From Psococerastis gibbosa (Eukaryota > Arthropoda > Insecta > Psocodea > Psocidae), in contig OZ020492.1 of NCBI GenBank assembly GCA_963971405.1, forward strand, positions 4,712,001 through 4,776,000: a stretch of 64,000 nt of DNA. Direction: 5' to 3'. A program made the position numbers and the translations under genes. This document shows, in pieces, positions 32,798 to 42,871 of the stretch. Numbering within the stretch: the first letter of the stretch is position 1; every line of letters starts with the position of its first letter. A model generated the notes under the pieces. That model saw only the letters and a program-made list of their open reading frames with translations. It made no database searches and was not told the origin of the DNA.

Positions 32798-34535
32798 TTA
32801 CAAGTCCATATAAGAACCCATTCAAAAACAAATAGGGTTGAGTGGAGCCTGACCTCACGAGTTTCGGTCCTCGACCGTCCGTTTCCTAGTTCAGTTCCCT
32901 GCCAACTGGACTATTTAGGGCCATATCAGCCTTCTAGGCAGTGGGTATGCTAAGTGTGAATCTGCGGTTTGCTGTTTGTTCACGACAAAGGGCGAAACGC
33001 ATGCTGCGGAAGAGATGGCCAAATATAAATAACTAATGACTTTATGTCCTAATTACGAAGTCGAGCTAAGCCCCTTTGTATATCTCTCTTAGAAGCACAC
33101 CCCTAAAATGTAGTGGTCACATTATAAATTTTGTCCCCTCTCCGCAGTAATATGGTAAACATGGCCTTATCATTTAGTGGTAAAACTGTCCCCGGGTAGG
33201 CATAGATTGTCTGTGCAAATCTCGCCAAGTCCAGATACCTATTGCTTGATTCTCTAATTTAGACTAAACATAGCTGTTGTGTGTTAAAATACAGTTTTTT
33301 TTCCTTCTTATAATGGTGCTATATGAAATTGCAATATTGTAAAAGAAAGTCATGCAAATCCATGAAGGAATACTGTAGCCAGTACTCCTCTAAAAATTGC
33401 CGGGAAAAATGAATCTCAATACTGTAGGCTACATTTTTATTTGTCACCAACTCCTGTTTCATTTTTATTTTAAAGAAATATTCTATTTTTTACAAAATCC
33501 CCCCTCCCCCATCTGGCAACCCTTTGGGGCATGCAATCTAGAATTTTATCTTTGCAAATTGGACCTGGCTATATTTTATTTCCCCCTCCAAAGTTTCAAA
33601 TGCGTGTCCGGGGAGGAGGTCACGAGCTGGGAATCCCTTAGTGTAGTCCTCGGCATTCAGAAAACAGGTAACTCCTATTTATTATTAATAATACAATTAG
33701 TTAGTTTCTGAATAACCTGCTTCATCTGCACCCTTCATCCCCTTGTTCACCCCCCCCCCCCCACCTCCCCCCCTCTTTGCCTTGAGTTCAGATGTCCAAG
33801 TTGGACTGGCTTAAGCCTTCAGCAAGCAACAGATTGAAATAGATAAAGGCGAAGTTTGTCGGGGTCAAGCTTTACAAATTTATTGGCGTCTACCGGATAT
33901 GGGAACTAGTTAACAGTTGGCGGGCTTTATCTCTTCAATGCATATTCAATATACACTCTATTTTCAGCACCTGTACCTATTGTCTACGCCCTACGGCTTC
34001 GAAGCGTGGTGCTTATCACCTCACGTTGAGTTCTATACAGAAGAGATGGGCCAAAATGATTGCCAAAATATTTTTTGAATCCTTGGACCACCTGCTACGT
34101 GTTTTCCATGGCTGGTCATTGGAGGTGGGTGGCCCCAGAAATTAAAAAAATACATACGTGGAGCTGAAGAGGGCGTGCCAGGATTGAGGGGAGTGGAGGC
34201 ATCGATGCCACATGTTGCTGCCAATATGCCAGACGGCTGTAACTTGAAGAAGAGAAGAAAATATTCCATCTCTCCTAGCCTTACCCCATATTCAGCCTAA
34301 TGTGAGTAATTATTTTTAACAAGATTACATATCTAAGTGCATATATATATATATAATATTGTATAATGAGCCCTTATTAAATTATATAATTTTTGTCAGC
34401 AATTCGCCCTTGTTATAAAGAAAGAACGAAAGAATTTTGTCTTTATTTCCCATATGGGCGAATTTAGATTTGGCATTTAGGGAATAATGTTTGTTTTGTA
34501 TTTTTAACGCTTGTAAATTACAATTATTGTTCTAA
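32798..34535. other. Unassigned sequence
   Basis: The 104-aa frame at 33397-33711 is phenylalanine- and leucine-rich and has no recognisable family. A C12 run lies near 33752. No RNA gene seen. Confidence 0.35.
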
Positions 34536-35006
34536 TTGCTTTCCAATTTATACGTAGTATAAGGAAAGCTTTGTGACGGTCCAAATTTTCGATTCCGAGA
34601 TTTCAACGGAATTACACGTTTTGAGGTCCCAGGTTTGTACGAAATGTCTGTCTGTCTGTCCGTCTGTCGCTCTGTCTCTCTGTCGAACGAAACCGGACAG
34701 GTTACTTTCCCAAAAAACTATTTGGTTTTGTACAAAAAAATGTTTTTTTGAAAAAATGATAGAAAATTCACGCTCAAATGCATTGCGTGCTCTACCATTA
34801 TTGCTGTGTGGTAATGTGTTGGTCTGACCTATCTAGAATTTACCTCAACCACCAGTGACGTTAGATGGACAACCCCCCCCCCCCCCTCCCGAGTTATCGG
34901 AAATTTAACCATAGGAGAATTATTTAAAATTATGAAATTACTCATTTTCTCTATCTACTAATTTCGATGATTTGGAAAGCATGTTCGAGTAAACTCGGAC
35001 CGGTTC
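34536..35006 (-). mobile_element. Helentron-like element, copy 4 (internally deleted)
   Basis: Inverse orientation: ATTGCTTTCCAATTTATACG, a short TCTG microsatellite (34647-34684), then a jump straight to GAAACCGGACAGGTTACTTT, the C-run and the left-end complement CTCGGACCGGTTCC. It lacks the several-hundred-bp body present in copy 3. Confidence 0.75.
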
Positions 35007-35260
35007 CTTTAATTAGGCTCACTTGACGATGACATAAGTTCAAAACCGGACGTGTTTTTGTCTGTGATCTAATGTTTACCAAGATATAATCTTGTTGAAA
35101 AAAATATGTAGGCCTATTCAAAATGTTAAAAAGGAGACAATTAAATTTAAAAAAAATTAATTTAATTTAAACTTTAATTTAATTCAAAATTTTGCTTGTA
35201 ATAGTGGGATTTTGATATTTTGATTTTGATATTTTGGTTAGGATAGTAGTAACCATTTGA

Positions 35261-35575
35261 TTTTACTGGCGGTGAATACAACTGCGGACAAGGGGGAGGG
35301 GGTCTCCCCCGGGTGAAAAGTTTTAAAAAAATATGCCTGAAATAGTGGGGTTTTACGCATTCTATCAGCAAAACATTTCAGATTTTGCAGACGAAGATTG
35401 TGTTAAGACTCAAGTTATTATTATTTTTTCATAAATACACAAGTGTTCGCTTTACTCGCTTAATGGATGGGACAAAACGTATGAATTTTATAGTTATTTA
35501 GGATCATGGGGGGGGGAAGACCTGGGGAGGGGGCTTAGCCCCCCAGGACTCCCCATTTTTCGCCCATGGCGCGCT
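35261..35575 (-). mobile_element. hAT-like element fragment, GCTAAGCCCC family
   Basis: CTGGCGGTGAATAC at the left and TTTTTCGCCCATGG at the right resemble decayed GGCGTAAAT ends. Inside are GGGGTCTCCCCCGGGTG, GTGGGGTTTTACGCATT and GGGGCTTAGCCCCCCAGGA as in 392-949. No matching 8-bp flanks were found. Confidence 0.6.
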
Positions 35576-35759
35576 TACCTCCAGGTTGAGACGTGTTATG
35601 GTGGTAGAATTGCACTAACGATAGTTTGGACAGGTTGTTAGCCTGCTCTCAGAGACCGGCATATCTGATACTTGGTCGGTTGCTGTAAGATGCAGGGCTA
35701 GAGCTATGATCGGCTGACAGCTATCACTAAAGGTCATTTAAAAAAGTGGTCCAATAATG

Positions 35760-35880
35760 AAGCAGGAAGCATCCGGGATGGTCCGGGTAGATCTGAAAGT
35801 ATCCTTCAATTCAACCACGGCTCATCAACCTTTATTCGACTGTTTCATAATCTGAATCCAGCCCTGAAAGCCTTTGTAAT
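35760..35880 (-). repeat. Repeat H fragment
   Basis: AACCACGGCTCATCAACC and CCCTGAAAGCCTTTGTAATT correspond to one arm and the 3' flank of the hairpin at 16015-16226. Confidence 0.55.
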
Positions 35881-36508
35881 TATATAGGCATGGGCATAGC
35901 TATACAGAATTCTAGAATTTTCTTTGTTTTAAGCCTTAGAGAATTATTGATGAGGACAAAAACGGGGAGTGTGGGGATTTATCGAAAGTTGCCCAGCGTA
36001 TACAGGTGTCCCCGTCCGACGGTATTTATCGGGAAAAACATTTTCATGAAATGTCAATACGGGACGGTGCGACGATCAATCAACTTCCGAGCCCTTCATT
36101 TCAAAAAGGAACGTTCATCGGCCCTTTTCCCTTCGCTGGACCCCTAATCCATTGCGGTTTATATACCTTCTTTTTGTATCTAGAAATTTTTTTTACTTTT
36201 TGCTCCACAAAAACCGGTTGCATGATTATTATTCGCATGAGATTTGATAGCAACAGCAGTATTACTTTTATTGCTTAGGAATCACTGCATAAAAAATTGC
36301 CCCAAGCGCTAAACCTTTATAGGTTCAAGAGTGGACCTAGCGAAAAATTTAGGAGGGGTCACAATGACCGTGTACATGGTAGAGACTGCCAAACACCTGT
36401 CAGAATGTGCAGAATACTTGCTAGTCTGATGGCAGTTGGTGAAGTTTGTGAGCCGATTAATACCTAGTAGTGGTATGGTTTGACACAGTCCCAGGCCACG
36501 GTGTGGGC

Positions 36509-36660
36509 CCATAGGACTCCAGTGGACCTCCTGATTATAGTGGATTCCGAACCACTTGGGAAACACAGTGAAGTCACACGATTAGTTCGGAGGTGACCAG
36601 GACAAGTCCTACCATGTTTCCCTACAGGTGTTGTGCACACGACAACATCGCCAACATCAA
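36509..36660 (-). repeat. Interspersed repeat E, copy 2
   Basis: CAGTGGACCTCCTGATTATA, GATTCCGAACCACTTGGGAA, CGGAGGTGACCAGGAC and TACAGGTGTTGTGCACACGA. It is almost identical over about 125 bp to 36805-36929. Confidence 0.85.
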
Positions 36661-36794
36661 TACTCAATCATCAATAATCACAATAGCTAGTGAGTGTGTG
36701 TCGTGACGCCCCTGTAGTACTGGTCGGGTTAATAACGACTTAGGCCTCATATTTGGGCCCATAGAGCGACCCCAACTTGACTGTCCTACGCCAG

Positions 36795-36985
36795 CCCATA
36801 GCACAGTGGACCTCCTGATTATAGTGGATTCCGAACCACTTGGGAAACACAGTGAAGTCACACGATTAGTTCGGAGGTGACCAGGACAAGTCCTACCATG
36901 TTTCCCTACAGGTGTTGTGCACACGACCAATTTATCTGCAGCTTTGAACCTGCTCTGTTCCGCTGGATTCAACTTGATGGTATGG
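36795..36985 (-). repeat. Interspersed repeat E, copy 3
   Basis: A second copy of the same block about 280 bp downstream, in the same orientation, followed by CTCTGTTCCGCTGGATTCAA as in the copy at 59019. The overlapping minus frames share SGSESTIIRRST because both translate the repeat. Confidence 0.85.
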
Positions 36986-37874
36986 CTCTCGATTAATACC
37001 TAGACTAATAGCGAAGCAATAATAGGGACTGGCAAAGTTACATTAGCGAAGGACACCAGTGGGTTTCTTAGACAATTTTAATTTTTTAACGATTATTTGG
37101 GTTTCACTAATTCTAGTTATAGTTATAACAAGTTTTTCTAAAACACTAAGTTTTTGTTTTTGGTTTATTAAAATGAAATACCACGAAGGCACGAGTAATT
37201 TAATTTTTTCTATTAGCGAAGGAAAGGTGTAACCAGAAGTACACAATGTGAACATTCAGGTTATTATAGCCATAAACTACCAAGAACCTAACCGGTTTCG
37301 ATCTGACAACAAAAAAAACTACTTCTACTAAACTTAACTGAACCGATAATTACTCCATAAGTGGAAGAAGTTGAAGGAGGGTACTCATCCTGGAAGTTTA
37401 TTCTAAAAAAGAAACACTTCCTCAATTAAACTATGCCCATATTAATTGATTAATCCCAACGTTGATTAATAATTAAATTGCCTTAACTTTAATCTGCTCT
37501 CAATATTCAAAGAATATACCTTCTTGAAAATTTATTACCGTTAATAATCGAGAACATTCCATTGTCTAAGAACGAAGAGAGTTTCAAGCTTGCGGAAGAC
37601 TTATCAATAATACAGGTTGTACCATTGTTCGTAAATTCATAAAAAATGTAATAACGCATTTTTACTTTATAGAGTTAAATATTTTACGAAAGGAAGGTAT
37701 TTTTAATTACTAATTTCCTAATTTTATTTTTTGTATGGTTTGAAATACGAAATTTTTTGTGATAATTTAATTATTCGCTGGAGGGGTTTCAACGGAATCA
37801 AGAGGAATTTTTACGGAATCAAGAGGACACCCCTGGTCCAACCCTTTATTATTTTTATTTTTGATTCAAGTTAC
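36986..37874. other. Unassigned AT-rich sequence
   Basis: No gene or repeat recognised. Short frames at 37043 and 37731 have no domain. Confidence 0.35.
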
Positions 37875-38080
37875 CAGTGGCGGACTGGGACTGAAAATCG
37901 GCCCTGGCATTTTCTGATACCGCGACCCCTTCCTCAGGTCAAAAATATATTATTTTGAAATGTATATTTTTCCTTTGGACGTCCGGCCCCAAATAACTAT
38001 TTTTGGTCCGGCCCACCGGGCAAATGCCAGTCTGCCCACCGGGCAAATGCCCGTCTGCCCACCGGCCCAGTCCGCTACTG
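37875..38080. mobile_element. hAT-like MITE, CAGTGGCGGACTGG type (206 bp)
   Basis: The ends CAGTGGCGGACTGGGA and CCCAGTCCGCTACTG are inverted. Flanks are CAAGTTAC (37867-37874) and CAAGTTTC (38081-38088), a 7/8 match. Near the right end a 24-bp unit (GCCCACCGGGCAAATGCC..) is repeated in tandem. Confidence 0.88.
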
Positions 38081-38399
38081 CAAGTTTCCGCATGAAATTT
38101 ATTAAAAATGAAAGATAGCTAGTTTAGCATCACATCTTGACGAAATTCAATTTTTGGGAAAGTAATGAACAGTAATTTTTGTAGAATAGAGATTTTCTTT
38201 TATAATTTAATCAAACTATGAAAACTGAGTGGCCCAATCATTGAGACTCCTCTGCGTTTGATAATCTAGTTATCTAGAATGCAAATTGAGTACATTTTAA
38301 TTAAATTTTGTAGTAACTTGAAATTGGGAGTTGGACCAGGGTTAGGAGTAACCAAAACCTGCCTACACAGAAGCATTAAAGTAAAGTAAATTCGTGTCG

Positions 38400-38640
38400 G
38401 GGTGGTACTACCCGTGGTACAGGAGTTTTCAGGTTGCATCAACAGCCTCCTGTTTAACCTATCGACAGTCAGGGAAGACTGCCGGGACCGCCGGCTTTAC
38501 ATGCCCTCCGAAGCATGGTAGTCAGAAGATAAATAATTGTACCACTAGAACATTTTGGCATTCGGCTGGGACTCGAACCAGTCACCTTCTGGATGATAGT
38601 CCGAGTCGTTACCTCTACGCCATTCTGACTACGAAGCATT
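38400..38640 (-). mobile_element. SINE with a different tRNA-like head but family A middle
   Basis: On the minus strand the head reads GGCGTAGAGGTAACGACTCG with B box GGTTCGAGTCCC. The middle carries CCATGCTTCGGAGGGCATGT, identical to SINE A. The A head is absent, so this looks like a chimeric or sister SINE. Confidence 0.65.
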
Positions 38641-38747
38641 GAATATATAACACTAGTGTTACATATTCAATGACAGAAGTAACCAAACGTCCAAACCACT
38701 TCGCCACAAAAATTTCTCTAGCCTCAATTATAAATCTATCATGCATA

Positions 38748-38878
38748 ATTGCTTTCCTATTTATATGTAGTGTAAGGAAAGCTTTTTGATGGTGGAAATT
38801 TTCGATTTCAGTGGATTTACACGTTTTGAGGTACCAGAAAGTGTTATGTTTGTCTGTCTGTCTGTCTGTCAGTCTGTA
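38748..38878 (-). mobile_element. Helentron-like fragment, terminal part
   Basis: ATTGCTTTCCTATTTATATG, the hairpin arm, TTACACGTTTTGAGGTACC and a (TCTG)n microsatellite. The remainder is absent. Confidence 0.7.
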
Positions 38879-38889
38879 CGGATGGTGTG

Positions 38890-39270
38890 GGGCTGCTTAA
38901 AACACTAGTTTGGAGGTATGGTTGCAAGACGGGGTGCAGTTATGAAAATTTCAAAAAGTAGTTGGAAGGCTTTGAAATGTGGTGTTATAGATGAATACTA
39001 AAAATATCATGGAGAAATCACATAGCAAAGGAAGAGGTGCTACAAATGATAAACGAAGGTCTCCAGTCATACAAGTATACGTGAGAAAAGCCAAGTGAAT
39101 TGGTCAACTCATCGGACATGTTGCCTTAACACCGTAATAGCAGGGCATCAATGCCAGGGGCCGACTAAGGAAGGCGTACGCAAAAGACTTTACTTAAAGC
39201 AAGACTTTAGATGCGCAGACACTTCGAACATCGAAAGGGTAGAGACACTGCTGGAGAAGAAGATAGCAAT
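38890..39270 (+). pseudogene. LINE C-terminal remnant
   Basis: Segments in shifting frames read LEGFEMWCYR, ILKISWRNHIAKEEVLQMIN and IGQLIGHVAL, then ARGRLRKAYAKDFT, separated by stop codons. F.MW.YRR.LKISW..H....EVL is the C-terminal signature of another arthropod LINE type. The copy is dead. Confidence 0.75.
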
Positions 39271-39285
39271 TTGCTGAAAACCATG

Positions 39286-39508
39286 TCAAGACATGTAGAG
39301 TAGTGATCCGGACTCGGACATTCACCCGAATGGTTGTTGGTTCGAGTCCTACCCTTCCTACCTTGTCTGGCCATGGTTGGGAGGGCATGTAAAGCAGGCG
39401 GTCCCGGGCCTTCCTAGTTGAGTGTAAGTGAGGGATTTATAGCCTTAACTCTAGGTTGGCTTAGTAATAGAACAAAAAAAGTCAATTTTTGTTTATTTAT
39501 TTATTTAA
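39286..39508 (+). mobile_element. SINE family A, full-length copy
   Basis: Head ACATGTAGAGTAGTGATCCG, B box GGTTCGAGTCC, middle GGGCATGTAAAGCAGGCGGT, AGGTTGGCTTAGTAATAGAA and a TTTA tail (39490-39508). The 64-aa minus frame at 39194-39388 with VGLEPTTI is the SINE read backwards. Confidence 0.9.
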
Positions 39509-39675
39509 TAGATTAATAGACCATAGAAGAAGAAGGAGAAGTTCGAGGTTACCAACGGAAGAATTTAAATAACTGGGCAATGAGTGTTAGAGACGGCCTC
39601 TAACCATATAAAAATATAGAAGAACACTTCTTCTTTCCACTGTCTCAACAGTGACTCCATCGATTTTCCGTGGGG

Positions 39676-40155
39676 TATCCGGTTGTCTCTTAACGAGTAG
39701 AACTGTAGAGGCTTTTGGAGAAGATACTGCTCAGGGGAACAGCTACATTCATGGTAGTAGAAAGCCGGGGGGAGGGGGGTCACCTCTGAATAAAAAGCGG
39801 ATAGTGGGATCCGAGGGGGGGGGGGGTGTCCCCGGTTGTCTATGAACGGGTAGAACTGTAGAGGCTTTTGGAGAAGGTACTGCTCAATTGCTCATGGGAA
39901 CAACTACATAAGGGATTCATGATAGCAGAAAACCGGGAGGGGGGGGGGGATAGTCACCTCTATATAAAAAGCGGATATTCCGGGGAGGTGGGGGGGGGTG
40001 TCCGGTTGTCTCTGAATGAGCAGAACTGTAGAGGTTTGCTGAGAAGGTGCTGCTCAGGGGCACAACTATATAAGCGATTCATGATGGTAGAACATCGGCG
40101 GCGGGACAGTAGGATGAGGGGGGTCACCTCTATAGAAATTGCTAATTCTCTTGGA
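39676..40155. repeat. Three-copy tandem repeat, unit about 153-170 bp
   Basis: GGTTGTCTCT/AT..GAAC..GTAGAACTGTAGAGG starts at 39681, 39834 and 40004. Each unit has GAGAAGGTACTGCTCA, TTCATGATAG..AGAA, a G-run and GTCACCTCTATA. The G-run lengths differ between units. The frames at 39651 and 39868 are this array. Confidence 0.88.
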
Positions 40156-40468
40156 ACGAAGACGCTGTGAAAGGATGGGTTAAAGAGGAAAGGGGGGGGG
40201 GGTGAAAACGATGTAAATAGAACGGTGGGGAAATGCAAATTAGGCTCGAAATGACCGGGGGACATTATCAAATGGGATGTCCTGCCTTCATTCCCGAGCC
40301 CCCCCCCCCCCCACCTTTCTGTTTTTTTTTTGTCTGGAAACGTTTGGCGTGGTTTTGTAAAAATTGGGGGGAGGCGTTGTAACACAATGTCTGTCACAGC
40401 TAACACTGCTTCAAGATTAAATTTTGGAAGTGTGAACTGAATTGAAAGAAGGGGAATTAGTATTTTGC
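40156..40468. other. Unassigned, G- and C-run-rich
   Basis: G12 near 40190 and C13 near 40300. The 209-aa minus frame at 39960-40589, the longest in the window, spans repeat D, these runs and the tandem array and is not a gene. Confidence 0.5.
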
Positions 40469-40660
40469 CAACGACCCCGTCGATTTCGGACATTATATTT
40501 GAATTGTTTCCGTATGAATTTTTGGCCATTGAGAAACTAGTATACGTTCTCGACGTCAACCTACACCGGCTACAAGTGATAATGGACAAGCTGAGACAGG
40601 CTTACCATTGACGATGTGAAATAGGTGAAAGTATGACTTAACCAAGTACAGATACGAGTA
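40469..40660 (+). repeat. Interspersed repeat D, copy 4 (near complete)
   Basis: GCCAACGACCCCGTCG, TTTCGGACATTATATT, TTTTTGGCCATTGAG, CGACGTCAACCTACACCGG, TACAAGTGATAATGGACAAG, CAGGCTTACCATTGACG and ACTTAACCAAGTACAG, in order. Confidence 0.8.
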
Positions 40661-40729
40661 AAAGAGGGAATTAACAAATATGTTTTTATCTATTCTGCAT
40701 CATGAAATCATGGTTCATTGGGTTAATAT

Positions 40730-41320
40730 TTTTTTTTTTTTTTTTTTGTAAAAGGTTAATCGCATACAAACAATTTAATGAATGCATCCAATTGACCTCT
40801 TCAGTCGCCTCTATAGGTTAGTACCCGTGTTGAGTTACGACACGACTCAGAGCGCATTTCTTAAGGAAGCCCCAATGGGGCAAGCGTGCCCTCCCAGTGA
40901 GGTTATTTTGCCCCCTACTTTTGGGCATATTGCCCCACAGAAATTGGGCACAAATTTCAAATTCCAAGACTATCAAAACTAAATTAGAACAAAAAGAAAG
41001 AAAGAGTCAAAAGTTACGTTGTCCGTCGTATTTATGGCGCCAATTTTAATTTTAACGATTTTTGAAATATAAATGATTTTGATCTTGATAAAGTGTTATT
41101 ATTTAGAAGTAGGTATACTACCCATTATTAAAAATAATAGCCCTATTCTGAACTTATGGAGGGGGAGGGGGATATCCATTTTATAGAATAGGTTTTCAAT
41201 TTTCGCCACCCAGTGAAAAATTCTTAAAATATGCTCTACGACACGTCTCCGATCGCATGACCTGTAAAGACTCGCACAAGTACAAGCACGCTATACCACC
41301 GTGCCATCAAAGTCGATTAT
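40730..41320 (-). mobile_element. SINE-like family B, copy 4, interrupted
   Basis: 40730-40857 has the tail and centre in reverse (poly-T, TCGCATACAAACAATTTAAT, GAGTTACGACACGACTC). 41237-41320 resumes with TACGACACGTCTCCGATCGC and the head. A 379-bp insertion lies between. Confidence 0.8.
40858..41236. mobile_element. 379-bp insertion with a 22-bp target-site-like duplication
   Basis: The segments 40836-40857 and 41237-41258 match at 19 of 22 positions. The insert begins TTCTTAAGGAAGCCCCAATG and ends AAAAATTCTTAAAATATGC. There is no poly-A, no recognised body and no other copy in this window. Confidence 0.55.
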
Positions 41321-41556
41321 GAAGTTGAATTATTATCTTTATAAGCTTAGATTCCTTTTTGCCAATCATAGACTTGTCATATACCGAAAAATATGATTAG
41401 ATGATTTTCTTGAATACAGCTGCATTTTTTTTTTTTTACATTGTCATTGTAAAGTAAACAAAAACAATTGCACAACTTTGTCAAGTACTATTAAAACTTG
41501 TATTTTGTTTCGGCCCTTGGCTATCGTCAGGCTAAACTGAAGCACTTAACCCTGAC

Positions 41557-41745
41557 CAGGGGCGGATTTTAGGGGGGGTCAGAGGGTCCGGACCCCCCCC
41601 CCCCCCCTCCCAAATAAAATAAACTTACACTAGATAACAATGGGTTTACAGTGGGAATTAATAATAATAATGTTTTTTAATGGAACTGAACTGAACCTGC
41701 CCGCTGACCCCCCCCCCCCCTAAATTGGAGCAAAATCCGCCCTTG
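41557..41745 (+). mobile_element. hAT-like MITE, CAGGGGCGGATTTT type (189 bp)
   Basis: The ends CAGGGGCGGATTTT and AAAATCCGCCCTTG are inverted. Flanks ACCCTGAC (41549-41556) and ACTCTGAC (41746-41753) match 7/8. C-runs of 14 and 13 lie near the ends. A partial inverse copy starts at 49138. Confidence 0.9.
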
Positions 41746-42871
41746 ACTCTGACGAAGTCGGTTGCATAACATACATTTCAGTAATGTTTTATCTTGTTTT
41801 TATTTTATTTTTCTGCTTCATACTGTACTCTCAGGCTAGGTTACATTTCAAAACTGGGTTCCATCTGTGGAATCTTTTCATTGCTTAATATTTCTTTTTA
41901 AATTCTCTTGTGTTTTTCTGTTGAGTATGTAAGACTTTGTCTCACCGTAACTGAACAGAACCAAAAAGCTGTAAAAAAACTCACACAAGCTGGAACGATA
42001 TTATTATTTTTGGGAGCCTGCTGTTAGCCCGAGGCATGCCTGTGGAAGACCAAAGGCTCAAGACATGCGCGAAAAAAAGTGGGGGCAGCTTAAAAAAAGG
42101 TTCCCTAATGCCTGCCCGCATTTGCTCCGTTGTAAATTTGCACACACCCATTCACACCCTTAGTTCCATGCATGCCTACAAACAATTTCGGTTTGCATTG
42201 CTTTGCATTTCCAATTTATTTTCCATCCAACATATAAGAAGAAATATATTGAGACAAAAACCTATCTAGTTTCATATGATGTGCATTAGAGAATAAATGG
42301 ATTGCAATATGTACGTAAAGTGTTTATAAAAGTGCCCATTAGAAATAAAGCTGGTGCGATAAAGCCTTTTAGAGGAGAGATAGAAAAGTTATGTGCAGAG
42401 TTGTAAAAAGTTTGACGAACACAAAATTTCCAACATTCTTAACGCTCTCGGAAGTAAAAAATATAGATTTGAAAAAGCGATGAAAGCTTGTCCACTTGGC
42501 ATGCAGCCAGCATCCAGCTTTCAAAATGGGAAAAGGTTGTAAAAGACAATGTGTATGTATGTAGCATTTACAGTCACTAGAGCTTTAAAACCATAAGTGT
42601 TCCTGCTGGTGAAACAGAAACGAGTCCACTTGAGCAAGCGGTATTAAGGGGCTTTAGCAAGCTTTTTATACTATAGGTAGCTTTTTATACTATAGGTAGA
42701 ATCAAAATATAACATGGAGATTTCCTCGTATTTGAATAAAATGATGATTCAAAGTGTTTACTATTGACCAGCCGAGCTGTTCAATTATGCAATTGTGTAT
42801 GGTTGTGCTGATGGGATTGTAATGTTTGAGCTATTCTATCTGTGAATGTCAATGTTTCTAAAATAAAAAGA
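41746..42871. other. Unassigned; 21-bp direct duplication at about 42661-42702
   Basis: AGCTTTTTATACTATAGGT is repeated head-to-tail. The 77-aa frame at 42036-42269 has no domain. No other repeat recognised. Confidence 0.4.

Noticed and set aside
33397-33711. 104-aa phenylalanine-rich frame
   Set aside because: Its composition is that expected from AT-rich DNA read by chance; there is no signal peptide pattern or family I recognise.
39960-40589. Longest open frame (209 aa, minus strand)
   Set aside because: It starts in repeat D and runs through poly-C/poly-G and the tandem array; proline and glycine runs come from homopolymers. No domain is visible.
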